Assembly: GCA_030683705.1 (NCBI GenBank)
Contig: JAUXPP010000098.1
Span: 1 to 36,910 of the forward strand
Direction: 5' to 3'
DNA length: 36,910 nucleotides
Origin: Polaromonas sp.
GTDB lineage: Bacteria > Pseudomonadota > Gammaproteobacteria > Burkholderiales > Burkholderiaceae_C
In this document: piece after piece, positions 7,943 to 16,800 of the stretch
How positions within the stretch are numbered: the first letter of the stretch is position 1
How the letters are laid out: each line of letters opens with the position of its first letter
The notes under the pieces: model-generated
What the model saw: the letters and a program-made list of their open reading frames with translations, nothing else
Databases searched by the model: none
Told to the model about the DNA's origin: nothing
Position numbers and translations under genes: made by a program

Positions 7943-9058
7943 ATGACCAGTTTTATTCCTAATAACCAGCCAGGACGGATCCATATCGACGGTATGACCG
8001 TGAACGGGCCACTTGAACACCACGCCCTAGGCGAACTGTTCTACAAGGCCGTCAGCGATACCAGGGATGAGGTTATTGCCGTCGGCGCGAGCGGGCAAAA
8101 GCAGCGTGGTAAGGCCTACACCGATAAGCCTTATGTGCGATCAAACGAGGTACAGCCCGACGGTACAGCACTCAAGCTGCAGATCGACTGCTGCCCACCG
8201 AAGGTGCTTCAAATGCACAACTTCTTTGGTCACGACGACTTGCTGGACTATAACTATGCTGTTTTCAACCGGGTCGTTAACCAATTCATGCTTCCGGTGG
8301 AGCCCCATGAGCATGAGGAATGGCGCACCGGCCAGGTATCCGTAACAAACGTCCACCTTTGCGGTAATTTCCACGTCGATACGGCGCTCAAGATGCCGAT
8401 CTTTGACGCAGTTGACCGGAATAACTCTAGCGGTAAGCACCGCCCGCGCGTGACCAACATTTCCCTTGGCTGGAAGGCTAACGGGAGTAAATCCGAGTAC
8501 CACACGCTTTCCCTGTACGACAAGTACTTGGAACAGGTAAAAGAGTGGAAAAATGCGGGCCCATTACAGCAAGCCATCCTTGCGAAGGCTCGGACTTCAA
8601 TACGTGTCGAGGTCAAGCTCAACTCCCAGTGGCTGAGGGCCAATGATCTGCAGTACGTTATGCGCTGGAAGGATATCGATGTTCAAGCCATCTTCTTCGC
8701 TGTTTTGGCTACGTATGATGTTGCTAACGCCATTCAGCCGCTTCCCGAAGACAGCCAATTAGTGCTGCTTTCCCAGGCTGCTCGCCGCGCATATTCTCTC
8801 TGGCTTGGTGGTGTGGACTTGAGCACCGCTTACGGCCGCACAGGAGTGTGGAAACACCGCACGGAAGTGCTTTCAGTGCTGGGCATCGACATGCGAGGGC
8901 AGAACCGTCCGGTCGCAAAGCCCGTCGTCCAAATGCGAGCTGTCTTGACGCCAAACAACATCGTTCCCCTTCCCTCGTGGGCGCTCGACAGCCCTCGATA
9001 CTGGGTGCCTGGCACTGCTTTCCTTGAGAACGATGGACAGCGGCAAAACGCTCAATAG
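7943..9058 (+). CDS. Phage/plasmid replication initiator, gene II/X family
   Basis: A 371-residue protein resembling the filamentous-phage gene II/X replication proteins (Phage_CRI/Phage_X type), rolling-circle initiators that nick the origin. Recognisable parts are FFGHDDLLDYNYAVFNRVV (about residues 94-112), VTNVHLCGNF, a stretch ending in HTLSLYDKYLEQ, and the strand SIRVEVKLNSQWLRANDL. I cannot point to the nicking tyrosine with certainty. The start is set by GAGGA eight bases before the ATG; reading further upstream would add an unlikely ~50 residues. It lies downstream of integrase and HTH genes, so the integrated element probably also replicates when excised. Confidence 0.7.
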   Translation: MTSFIPNNQPGRIHIDGMTVNGPLEHHALGELFYKAVSDTRDEVIAVGASGQKQRGKAYTDKPYVRSNEVQPDGTALKLQIDCCPPKVLQMHNFFGHDDLLDYNYAVFNRVVNQFMLPVEPHEHEEWRTGQVSVTNVHLCGNFHVDTALKMPIFDAVDRNNSSGKHRPRVTNISLGWKANGSKSEYHTLSLYDKYLEQVKEWKNAGPLQQAILAKARTSIRVEVKLNSQWLRANDLQYVMRWKDIDVQAIFFAVLATYDVANAIQPLPEDSQLVLLSQAARRAYSLWLGGVDLSTAYGRTGVWKHRTEVLSVLGIDMRGQNRPVAKPVVQMRAVLTPNNIVPLPSWALDSPRYWVPGTAFLENDGQRQNAQ

Positions 9059-9155
9059 GCGCACCACGCAGCTCTAAACTCGTGTTGAGCGGGCATGTCG
9101 GCATCAAAACGGTAAAGCGGCCATGGCATCAGGCGAAGCAATTTGCTTGATTGCC

Positions 9156-9171
9156 AATGGCTATACAAATC
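9156..9171 (+). repeat. GCTATACAAATC repeat, copy 3
   Basis: AATGGCTATACAAATC, one mismatch to the copy beside the broken tRNA (3142-3157), located 14 bases before the start codon of the MazE-like gene. The TATACA could act as a -10, though I see no good -35. Confidence 0.4.
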
Positions 9172-9184
9172 GAAAGGGGTCTAT

Positions 9185-9406
9185 ATGTCCGTCAAACTGT
9201 GCAAATGGGGCAACTCGACCGGGCTGCGCCTGTCAGCGGATCTGATGACCGCGGCAGGCCTGAAGCCAGGAGATTCGGTTACGGTCCGACTTCTTGACAG
9301 CGGGGACATTCGGGTGCGGCCGGCAAAAGTGCTTCAGCAGGTTGAACCGCAAGTTGAGGAGCCGGTGCAAGAGAGTGCTGAGGAATTGATCGCCAAGCAT
9401 TGGTAA
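9185..9406 (+). CDS. AbrB/MazE-like DNA-binding protein, no partner toxin seen
   Basis: A 73-residue protein whose first ~48 residues form the swapped-hairpin AbrB fold typical of MazE antitoxins: KLCKWGNSTGLRLSADLMTAAGLKPGDSVTVRLLDSGDIRVRP. The tail is acidic and Gln/Glu-rich (VEPQVEEPVQESAEELIAKHW), as in antitoxins that wrap a toxin. AAGGGG lies six bases before the ATG. No MazF-like or other toxin gene follows on this strand; the next gene is convergent. It may be an orphan antitoxin, a plain regulator of the element, or the survivor of a lost pair. Confidence 0.75.
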   Translation: MSVKLCKWGNSTGLRLSADLMTAAGLKPGDSVTVRLLDSGDIRVRPAKVLQQVEPQVEEPVQESAEELIAKHW

Positions 9407-9475
9407 CTTGAGGGCGGCTTGGCTTTTGACCCCCAAGTCTTGGAACTGATCCTCCTGCAGCACCTAGGGCTTGGG

Positions 9476-10159
9476 TTAGCCAAACCGACATCCCCCGCAC
9501 ACCCAATCGCCCTCTTCCCAAAAACCATCCGACATATCGCCCGAATAGCTACAAGCGCTACAGGTGCCAGTGACAGTGCTTTGAGGTTCGTACCTCTTCC
9601 TCTCAGGATCTTTGTAGCCCTTCTGACGCGATGGCAAAAGCTCCGGGTTTGGGGGCGAAGCGAAGCGCCCGCAATTCGTGCACCACTGACCACCGTGGTG
9701 CTCAATAGAGCTAGCTTTGTGGCAATGCTGACAAACCACCAAGCCCGGAGCGATATGTGGCTTATCGCCAAGCATTTCCATCGATGACGTTGCGGGAACG
9801 TGGAGTTCAGCCAAGCTTTCTATCCGTTTGCACTGAAGAAGGCTATTTTTGGTGAGATGCGCAATGAGTGGATCGAATCCCTTGTCGCCAGAGAGCACAT
9901 AACAGCTTGTCTCGGGCTCAGTCTCCAAAATGCGTCCGAGTTGAAATGCGATGTGGAAGTCCAAAGCATTACGCCCCGAACCCTCTATCTTCATGAAATC
10001 TACCCGTTCAAAGCGATGTGCCGTCTTTTTCATGCGCGCTGCTTTGGGCGGATTCTGATTGGCCCCAACAAAGACAATGGCGCGATAGCTACTGTCCAAC
10101 GCAGACAGATCCACCTTTTGTTTATTCTCGAAGTCCACCAGGACAAGGTTCTTGGTCAT
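9476..10159 (-). CDS. PIN-like (NYN-type) domain protein with two zinc ribbons
   Basis: A 227-residue protein. The N-terminal ~120 residues have the PIN/NYN layout: LVLVDFEN (D9, E11, N12), ALDFHIAFQLG (D67) and LSGDKGFDPL (D92, D96), the acidic residues expected to hold metal in a nuclease site. The C-terminal part has two C-x2-C pairs forming a zinc ribbon (CQHCHK and CTNCGRF) and a second ribbon (CSACSYSG and CGGCRFG at the end). It is therefore probably an RNA-targeting protein, perhaps an RNase, with zinc ribbons for binding. The ATG at 10159 starts at the conserved domain; a TTG further up would run into the neighbour. It lies 25 bases after the hydrolase gene on the same strand, a probable two-gene unit. 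Confidence 0.7.
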   Translation of the reverse strand: MTKNLVLVDFENKQKVDLSALDSSYRAIVFVGANQNPPKAARMKKTAHRFERVDFMKIEGSGRNALDFHIAFQLGRILETEPETSCYVLSGDKGFDPLIAHLTKNSLLQCKRIESLAELHVPATSSMEMLGDKPHIAPGLVVCQHCHKASSIEHHGGQWCTNCGRFASPPNPELLPSRQKGYKDPERKRYEPQSTVTGTCSACSYSGDMSDGFWEEGDWVCGGCRFG

Positions 10160-10184
10160 AGGTTCACGCGGCGAGGGTGACTTT

Positions 10185-11303
10185 TTATTTGAAGTTGAGT
10201 TTCTGCAAGATCTCGCGTGCCCGCTTGTCAATCTCGGCCGAATCCGTCGTCAGCTCGGGATCTTGGGCGGCTGTCCTGCTAACCTTGTCTAAGAATTCCA
10301 GTGTGTCCTTCACAGCCTGCTCTCTGGCCTTGGAATCGCTGGCAATTGTGACCCAGAAGGTTCCCGCGCATTCTTTAACCGCTGCATCGCTTTCTGCTGG
10401 AGTACTCAGTATCGTCTTGGTCGCCCGATTGAATGCAGGCCCCCAGTTCATGTCGGAGGCGTGCGATGGCATGACCACATCCACCGCACAGCGTGCATAC
10501 GTACCTTCTCGGTTGCTTTTGTAGGCTTGATTGATCCGGTCGAACACGTGGTACGTGCCGGGGTAGACTTTGTATTGAACCGGGTTTCCTTCTGCGGCCA
10601 GCAATTGGACTTCCTCAACGCAAGGTTGCGCCGGCGTCATGTCATCTTTCTCGGCGAGCAGGTAAAGAACTGGTGAGGTGATCTTCAGGGTAGGATTTTT
10701 GTATCGCAGATTGCAGCCTGGATATACCGGTATGCTGCCAGCCCACTTAATCGACTCGGACTGTGTGATCGGAAACCGGTAGTTTGGCCACATGGCGCCC
10801 GTGACCGCGTTGCCGCCCCGAGACCACCCCAGATGGAAAATACGGGAAGCATCGATTCTGGGATGAGTGGTGAGGAGTTTCAGGGCGTAGATGGCATCTG
10901 AAATGTTTACCGTGGTGTTCCAAGTCAACTGGGCACCAGTTCCGGCAATCATCGCGCTATTTCTTGGCGTGAAGCTATCCACCATGAAGACGGCGTACCC
11001 AGCGGCCAGCAGAGGCTTTGCCCAGACTTCACGCATACCCTCCGTGATTCCGTCACTGCCGTGACTCATCACCACTACGGGGACTTTCCCACTTGAGTTC
11101 TGCGGCATCGCCAAGTCACCGTGAATGAGCTGCGCTGGCCCAAGCTGACCTCGAATAAGTGCCCAACGATGCGGGGGATTGGATGCCATGAACTCAATTC
11201 GGCCGGTCTGACCGGCGCTCAAGTCCGCCAGTGGGGCTGCAGTAGCGACGTTGCTGCAAATAGTCATTGCGACCCACCCAATAGAACCCAAAATGCTTCG
11301 CAT
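10185..11303 (-). CDS. Exported alpha/beta hydrolase, dienelactone hydrolase-like
   Basis: A 372-residue protein with an apparent signal peptide (MRSILGSIGWVAMTICSNVATAA) and an alpha/beta-hydrolase core. The oxyanion segment is VVVMSHGSDG, the nucleophile elbow is GWSRGG (S161), the acid is probably in LLAEKDD, and the histidine is in YHVFD. The layout matches dienelactone hydrolase-family esterases acting in the periplasm; the substrate is unknown. The start at 11303 is chosen for GGAGGG just upstream and because it gives a proper signal peptide; ATGs at 11315 and 11330 are alternatives. The 290 bases upstream, up to the divergent DUF2971 gene, show no gene and should hold both promoters. 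Confidence 0.8.
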   Translation of the reverse strand: MRSILGSIGWVAMTICSNVATAAPLADLSAGQTGRIEFMASNPPHRWALIRGQLGPAQLIHGDLAMPQNSSGKVPVVVMSHGSDGITEGMREVWAKPLLAAGYAVFMVDSFTPRNSAMIAGTGAQLTWNTTVNISDAIYALKLLTTHPRIDASRIFHLGWSRGGNAVTGAMWPNYRFPITQSESIKWAGSIPVYPGCNLRYKNPTLKITSPVLYLLAEKDDMTPAQPCVEEVQLLAAEGNPVQYKVYPGTYHVFDRINQAYKSNREGTYARCAVDVVMPSHASDMNWGPAFNRATKTILSTPAESDAAVKECAGTFWVTIASDSKAREQAVKDTLEFLDKVSRTAAQDPELTTDSAEIDKRAREILQKLNFK

Positions 11304-11593
11304 ATATCCCTCCATTTCAACATAATTCAATAGCAGCAGAGCGCGAAGGCGAATGACCTTTGTGTGGTTTAGTCTAGAGATTCTCCATTCATCACAGCGT
11401 GGCGATTGAGAATTTCTGACTCCGAAGAATCGCGTTTGACTATCCAGTGCTTGAGTGGAATCTGCTCAATCAAAGCCACATGAAGAATCTGATTGAGGAT
11501 ATCGGAGAAGGAACGGCCGCGCCAGCCTGAAGTGTAGAAATTGGTTCGCGTAGACTAGATGACAATCGACTGCAACCGCAACGAGGATCCACA

Positions 11594-12556
11594 GTGTCTA
11601 AAGAATCCGTGTCGTGGGGGCCGACCGACGCTCGCTGCGAGTACACCTTACGGGAACTGGAAAGAACCGCAACAAACGCTGTCCTTCGCTTCAAAAATGT
11701 GTCGCAGGTACTTCCGGCCCATCCGGTAGACATCGTCTACCACTACACGGACTTAGCAGGTCTACTTGGAATCGTTCGTTCTGGTGAACTATGGCTTACC
11801 GATGCCACGCAACTTAACGATCCGACTGAGCTTCGTCATGGCTTGTCGTATGCGCTCGAAGTGATGAAAAGTTGGTTCCCATATGACCGAACAGACCAGT
11901 ACTACGTCTTCGTCAATCGCTTCTCACGTTTCGTAGACGAACTAAGCGTTGATACGGGAATTCACTTCGTTGCGTCGTTCAGTGCGAACGGAGATGACCT
12001 CAACCAGTGGCGCGGCTATGCGGCGCAGGGAAAGGGTTTTGCATTAGGTTTCGACGCGCGCATTCTCGCAGAGGGGTTTACCAAATTCGATTCGGATTCT
12101 TCAGCATTTGCCGCCATTTACCGAGATGTTGAGATGAGGTTTGTTTTGCAACCCGTAATTGGAGAAATTTTGCAGGCTGCCTGGCTTGCAGGCACAACCC
12201 GCAGCCAAGAGATGGCTTGTCCTTCATGGTATTGGGACGGGATGTTCAAAATCGCGTCCCAGGCGTTACTGCGCCTGTCTATACCATTCAAGAATGAGGC
12301 ATACAGCACAGAAGAAGAGTATCGACTATTGCGCATGTCTACGCGAGGGTCAAATGTAAGGTCACGCTCCAGAAGTGGGGGCATGATTCACTACGAGGCG
12401 TTTGATTGGCGCGCTGCGTGTCCCGCTTCCCTGGTACGTATCGTATCCGGCCCAGCGGCGAATCTAGAGGAACTTGATCAGTTGACGGAGATTGTCGCGA
12501 CATTACCGTTCACGCCGAAAATTTCGCGGTCGAATATTCCCTTTCGATCTGTGTAG
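11594..12556 (+). CDS. DUF2971 family protein
   Basis: A 320-residue protein with the hallmarks of DUF2971: VYHYTDLAGLLGIVRSGELW and TDATQLNDPTEL (about residues 48-80), then FVASFSANGDDLNQWRGYAAQGKGFALGFD (about 125-155). The HYT...IL/IV..G beginning resembles the start of DarT-like ADP-ribosyltransferases; that relation is my inference. No function can be stated. GAGGA lies seven bases before the GTG start. A protease gene follows 184 bases downstream on the same strand, and the NACHT-like gene is convergent beyond it, suggesting an anti-phage or stress cassette. Codon use is less GC-rich than in pepN-fbp, in line with transfer. Confidence 0.8.
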   Translation: MSKESVSWGPTDARCEYTLRELERTATNAVLRFKNVSQVLPAHPVDIVYHYTDLAGLLGIVRSGELWLTDATQLNDPTELRHGLSYALEVMKSWFPYDRTDQYYVFVNRFSRFVDELSVDTGIHFVASFSANGDDLNQWRGYAAQGKGFALGFDARILAEGFTKFDSDSSAFAAIYRDVEMRFVLQPVIGEILQAAWLAGTTRSQEMACPSWYWDGMFKIASQALLRLSIPFKNEAYSTEEEYRLLRMSTRGSNVRSRSRSGGMIHYEAFDWRAACPASLVRIVSGPAANLEELDQLTEIVATLPFTPKISRSNIPFRSV

Positions 12557-12740
12557 CGTTTTAGATTAGATTGGACTTTCCAGTCCGAACTTCCGCCGCT
12601 CTCTTCGAACTTCTTGCCAAACCAACACCATCGTATAGTCTAGGTCAGGCGCAGTTTGGCCAATGCCAATTAACATTAGCTCATCTCGAATCACTTAAAC
12701 GTACCCCTAAACGCCCGCGCCTTGGGAAGATGACACATAT

Positions 12741-13625
12741 ATGGAACCTGATGATCTGAAGCGATCAATCGTTCGTGCAAAACTGGCCTTACCACTTTCG
12801 GCAGTGAAGTTACACGCACTAGATGCGGAGGGAACAGAGGTAAGAGGAGCCTACGCCACCGGATTCATTTGTCGAGAGTCAGACGAACTTTATCTTTACA
12901 CATGCTGGCATGTGGTTACTGGTTATGAATCTCCTTGGAATGTGAAAACTGGCAATGAACCGTCAACTCGCAGGAGCCTTCGGGTGGAAGTGCAGTCGTA
13001 TACGGAGCCTGAGCCAGGAGTCTTCCTCATAAGCGGCCGACGAGCATTTACAGTGCCGCTCTATTCAGACGCCGGGTCACCACTATGGTTACAGGACGAG
13101 CACAGCAGGGAGAACTTCCCTTTAGAGTGCATCGGAATCAGGGTGCCTGCGTACTTTGACGTGATCAAGATTAAGCTAGCGCCAGGAACTCCAATTGCTC
13201 CCGCGCATGTTGTTAGTCGTGGCGCGCTACGGCATCCGTACATAGGCGATAAGCTTTATATTGCGGGTTTTCCATACGGTTATAGTGCAAGCGGTTTAAC
13301 GCAACCGACCGCCGTGGTCTTGACGCGACATGTATCGTCATCCGCGATTGGAAAGGATGTACACCGCTTCCTAGCTGACGGACCTGCGGCACCAGGGATG
13401 TCGGGGGCGCCTGTTTTCCTGGAAGCGGAAGACTACGGTCTGCAACTAATGGGAATTTACGCTGGATTAATTAATCCCAGCGCCACTGTCAGGAACCATC
13501 ACGAATACGCCGCGGCCCTCGCAGACTGCTATAACTTAAGCATGTTTTGGAGTCCGTTATGGCCTAAGGCGATCAGCCCGTCTACGAGCAATGACTCTTC
13601 TGATAGTCACCGATCAGCAGACTAA
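12741..13625 (+). CDS. Trypsin-like serine protease domain protein
   Basis: A 294-residue protein with a chymotrypsin-fold layout and a complete triad by position: H57 in LYTCWHVV, D140 in YFDVIKIK and S221 in APGMSGAPVF. There is no signal peptide or membrane segment, so it probably acts in the cytosol, as do the trypsin-like proteases attached to many bacterial defence systems. The C-terminal ~30 residues are Ser-rich and look disordered. The ribosome-binding site is weak (GGGAAG about ten bases upstream). It sits between a DUF2971 gene and the convergent NACHT-like gene. It could be an effector that cleaves a host or partner protein; the target is unknown. Confidence 0.75.
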   Translation: MEPDDLKRSIVRAKLALPLSAVKLHALDAEGTEVRGAYATGFICRESDELYLYTCWHVVTGYESPWNVKTGNEPSTRRSLRVEVQSYTEPEPGVFLISGRRAFTVPLYSDAGSPLWLQDEHSRENFPLECIGIRVPAYFDVIKIKLAPGTPIAPAHVVSRGALRHPYIGDKLYIAGFPYGYSASGLTQPTAVVLTRHVSSSAIGKDVHRFLADGPAAPGMSGAPVFLEAEDYGLQLMGIYAGLINPSATVRNHHEYAAALADCYNLSMFWSPLWPKAISPSTSNDSSDSHRSAD

Positions 13626-13702
13626 ACATCCGCAGAGCAAGTGGCGTAAGTAAGTTCCATAACCATGTCGATCAACGTCAATAGCGAGCACGGCGTGCTT
13701 CA

Positions 13703-13737
13703 CTGGCTATCGACAATATGTACTTATCGATAGCCAG
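13703..13737. repeat. 35-bp palindromic site 1, recombinase-core-like
   Basis: Left arm CTGGCTATCGACAA, 7-base centre TATGTAC, right arm TTATCGATAGCCAG. The arms are inverted copies with one mismatch in 14. The reverse complement of the whole site matches the site at 18089-18123 in 32 of 35 positions. Together they bracket the NACHT-like gene. Confidence 0.85.
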
Positions 13738-13824
13738 CGCTCCTCCCGCATAAACACCATAATTCAAGGAGGACGTTCGCTTTAGGCCTGACACTGCCGC
13801 TCGATCTATGTCTTGGACCATCCG

Positions 13825-16800
13825 CTACGCGAGAGGCCTGGGTATCTCGCCGGAAACGTCAATTACAACTACAACGACTTTGCTGGCCCGCTCTGGCGGG
13901 ATAAAAGACTGAAGCTGCAACTGCATCTCCTTTGCAGACCTAGGAACCTGTAGGGGAGCGGGTGGCTTGGGAATGGGATTGCCCCTCTTTCCGCCGAACC
14001 AAAAGACAACATAAATTCCAAATCCCCGAGCATAAGGATCCCGGATGTAGAACCGCTCCAATTGATCTTGGATGGAACTCCAGACCTCTCGGTGATAGTC
14101 GCGCTTGAGCTCAAGTACCAGCTTCATTTCCGGAAGCAGGGCAACTATGTCCGCACGTTTGTCAGCGGCCATATGACCTTCCGGTTCAATTGAAATACCT
14201 TGAACCCTGGTTCTATTCTTCAATAGCTCCACAAGATAGTCGCGACAACTCTCTTCACTCTTTGGGCTGTCGACCCTGCCGTAACTGTCTTCGTTCCAAA
14301 ATCGCTTATACACATCGACATTTGATGCGGCAATGTGAGTCCCGAGATCTTCGAGGTGATCAAGTATCAGTGCATGAAGATCCGAAATTCCCGCAGGCGT
14401 ACCGTTCGCAAGCGCCGCGACGGCGCCTTCCCACCCAGGTTGCTGAAACTCAGCATCTACAACTCGGACCTGCTGCTGCGCAATTGCGTGTTTGATGTCT
14501 GCAACGTAACTTAGGGCTGTTGGCTCCATCAAGAGCCGCCGAAGTGCCTCCGCAGCTTTACGTGCAGAATCAGCCGACAGCAACGATAAAAGTTTCAAAG
14601 CGTAGTCCGTAGCATCCCAAGCATTCGTATCGCCACTCCAGCCGCCAGTAGGATGAGGCGTGCGTGGATACTGACTGAAGGTCAGACGGAGCATATGTTC
14701 GATCTGCTGACACGAAAGCTTCGCGTCACTGCCAGGCTGGCGACGTGCAAAACCACTGAGATCACGGAAAGCCCAGACCAGTTGCTTAGTTGCCTCGCTC
14801 TCTAGTGCATTGCAGAATGGGCTGAACTCTACGGGCTCAACGAGAAACCCGGCAGCCAACCACAGCATGCGGGATTCAGAGCTGGAGCTGCTTTTGGCAA
14901 TAGCTTCTCGCGCAACGTCCAGTAGCTGCCTAGGGTCGCTTTCCTTCACCGCCACCGGAATCAAGTGATGCAGCGCCTGGACTGCCGCCGCTGGATATTC
15001 CTTCAATAGCAAAAGTGCGACTCCGGATCGATGCGATTGAAGCGCTTCCTCATGCAACAGTGCATGTAATCCGTTGATGTGTTCTGCTCCCCGCGCAAGG
15101 TCGGCACTCGAGAGGGCAACGTACGCAACTACGACCAAGTCAGGTCGACCTTGAAGCAGTGCTGATTTCCATGCATGCACCTGTTGATGGCTGACATTCC
15201 CTTTTTGGACCAAGGTTGGATGAAGGCATTCGATCATCAATGCCGCCTGCAAATACTCGTCCCTGAGACTATTGAGGTCCTCACCTGCTTCAACATACTC
15301 ATCAAGTCCAGCGATGACCGCATACCACCAAGGAAAATGCTGGTGCTCCGTATGCATTCGAATAACTTCGTTGAGTTCCGTTATCTCACCTCGGCGAACT
15401 AAGGAGATGAGACCCTCGAGAGCAACCTCGGTATCTCGTTCGCCAAGCTCTGCGATTAGTCGATCACGAGGCGATGCGTTCCTATCCAGGTCGGAGAATA
15501 GTGCGAAGTAGACCTTAGCGATGAAGGTCAGCCATGCAAGGTGCGTACCGCTACGAACGCTCTCACGTTGCAAATCGAAGTCAGCGCGATTTTTCGCACG
15601 AACGGAATCCCGCTTCTCCGATTGCTCTTGTCGGCGTTCCGCGTCCTCGGTTCTCCAATCAGGAATTTCGGCGATGGAACATACTTGTCGAACAGCCTCC
15701 AGCCCTTGGTCTCCTTCTGCATAGCTGAAGAGGTCTTCAAAAGACGTGCGGGCATCCTGGCCAATCCGGAACGTCAAGCTCATAGCGATCTCGTAAAAAA
15801 ACTCCTTCTTCTCTCTTGAGGATTCCGAACGTAATTCGCTAACAACGCTCGCGAGAAGCAGACTGTCATTCACTCCAAAGAGCATGAGCTCCCGCAGCCG
15901 GTGAACGAACCCCCACCGTTTCTCATCGACGACGAGTGACTGTAGTGCGGCACTAACTGCTCGATTAACAGTAGACGGATTTGCAGCAAGTAACGCTCTT
16001 ACTTTTTCAGCACTTCCATCACCGAAGTGGTCGGCAAGCCCACGTCTAAACTCAAGCCAGTTGAGAAGTCGATTTCCCTGTACGTTCGAGTCGATGGTTA
16101 AGTATCGGATCAGTAGACTGTCGAACTCTCGCAATACTTCCGATGCGCCGTTGTGTTCACCGTTCGACAACTGATGCCCGCCGTATTCGGCTAGGCGATC
16201 CATGATCGCACCGATATCCTTGTCCGCCACTTTTTCTGCAAGATGCCAAAGTCCTCCGGCGGGCATCTGGATGTTGGAGTTGAGTGCATCGAGAAACAGT
16301 TCAACCAACTCGTCTATGCCGAAGTGATTGCCGTAAAGTCGTCGAAGAATCTCCGACCGAAGCCGCAGTTCATCCTCCCCCCTGCCAAGTAATTTATATA
16401 CTTCGGGGAATCCAGCGACTAAAAACTCCATACGAAATAGCGCTTCAACACTCGCATGGCGTTCCGCATATGACGCGAGTGGATCAACTACCACCGATTG
16501 GAGGTCTTTCGCCAATTCAGGGGGGACGTGGCCAGCGGATAGAGAATCTAGTATCAGTATCCGCAAACTGAAACCCGCGTCATGATTCGCGAGGATTGAC
16601 CGAAACCCTTCGACCATGTCAGGCCCTGACAAGCCCGCGACCGCGGCGGCTGACCAGTGACCATCGCGAAACCAAGGATCAACGTCCGCCAACTGCGCCA
16701 ATGACAGCAGAAGGTACTGCCGCAACCGAGGTGGGAGGGCCCTTGCATCGGCATAGCTCAACACCCCAAAAGGGTCTGCATCTATCAATGCTTGGGCGTG

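Larger units (their letters stand above)
3125..9406. mobile_element. Left end of an integrative element: integration and replication module
   Basis: Starting exactly where the tRNA-Thr gene breaks, the sequence holds tandem 9-bp repeats, a tyrosine integrase, a small HTH protein, a RepA-like HTH protein and a phage gene II/X-like replication protein, all on the + strand. This set is typical of integrated elements or satellites that excise and replicate. The stretch is clearly less GC-rich than pepN-fbp. The right boundary given is only the end of the recognisable mobility genes. No second att copy is visible, so the cargo to the right (to the window end or beyond) may belong to the same island or to nested insertions. 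Confidence 0.6.

Noticed and set aside
12571..12759. A 62-codon open frame between the DUF2971 and protease genes
   Set aside because: It has a weak non-ATG start, no ribosome-binding site, overlaps the protease start and shows no protein-like pattern.
13703..13737. The palindrome as a rho-independent terminator for the converging genes, or as a dif site
   Set aside because: No T run follows on either strand, a near-identical copy sits upstream of the NTPase gene where a terminator makes no sense, and the arms do not resemble XerC/XerD half-sites.
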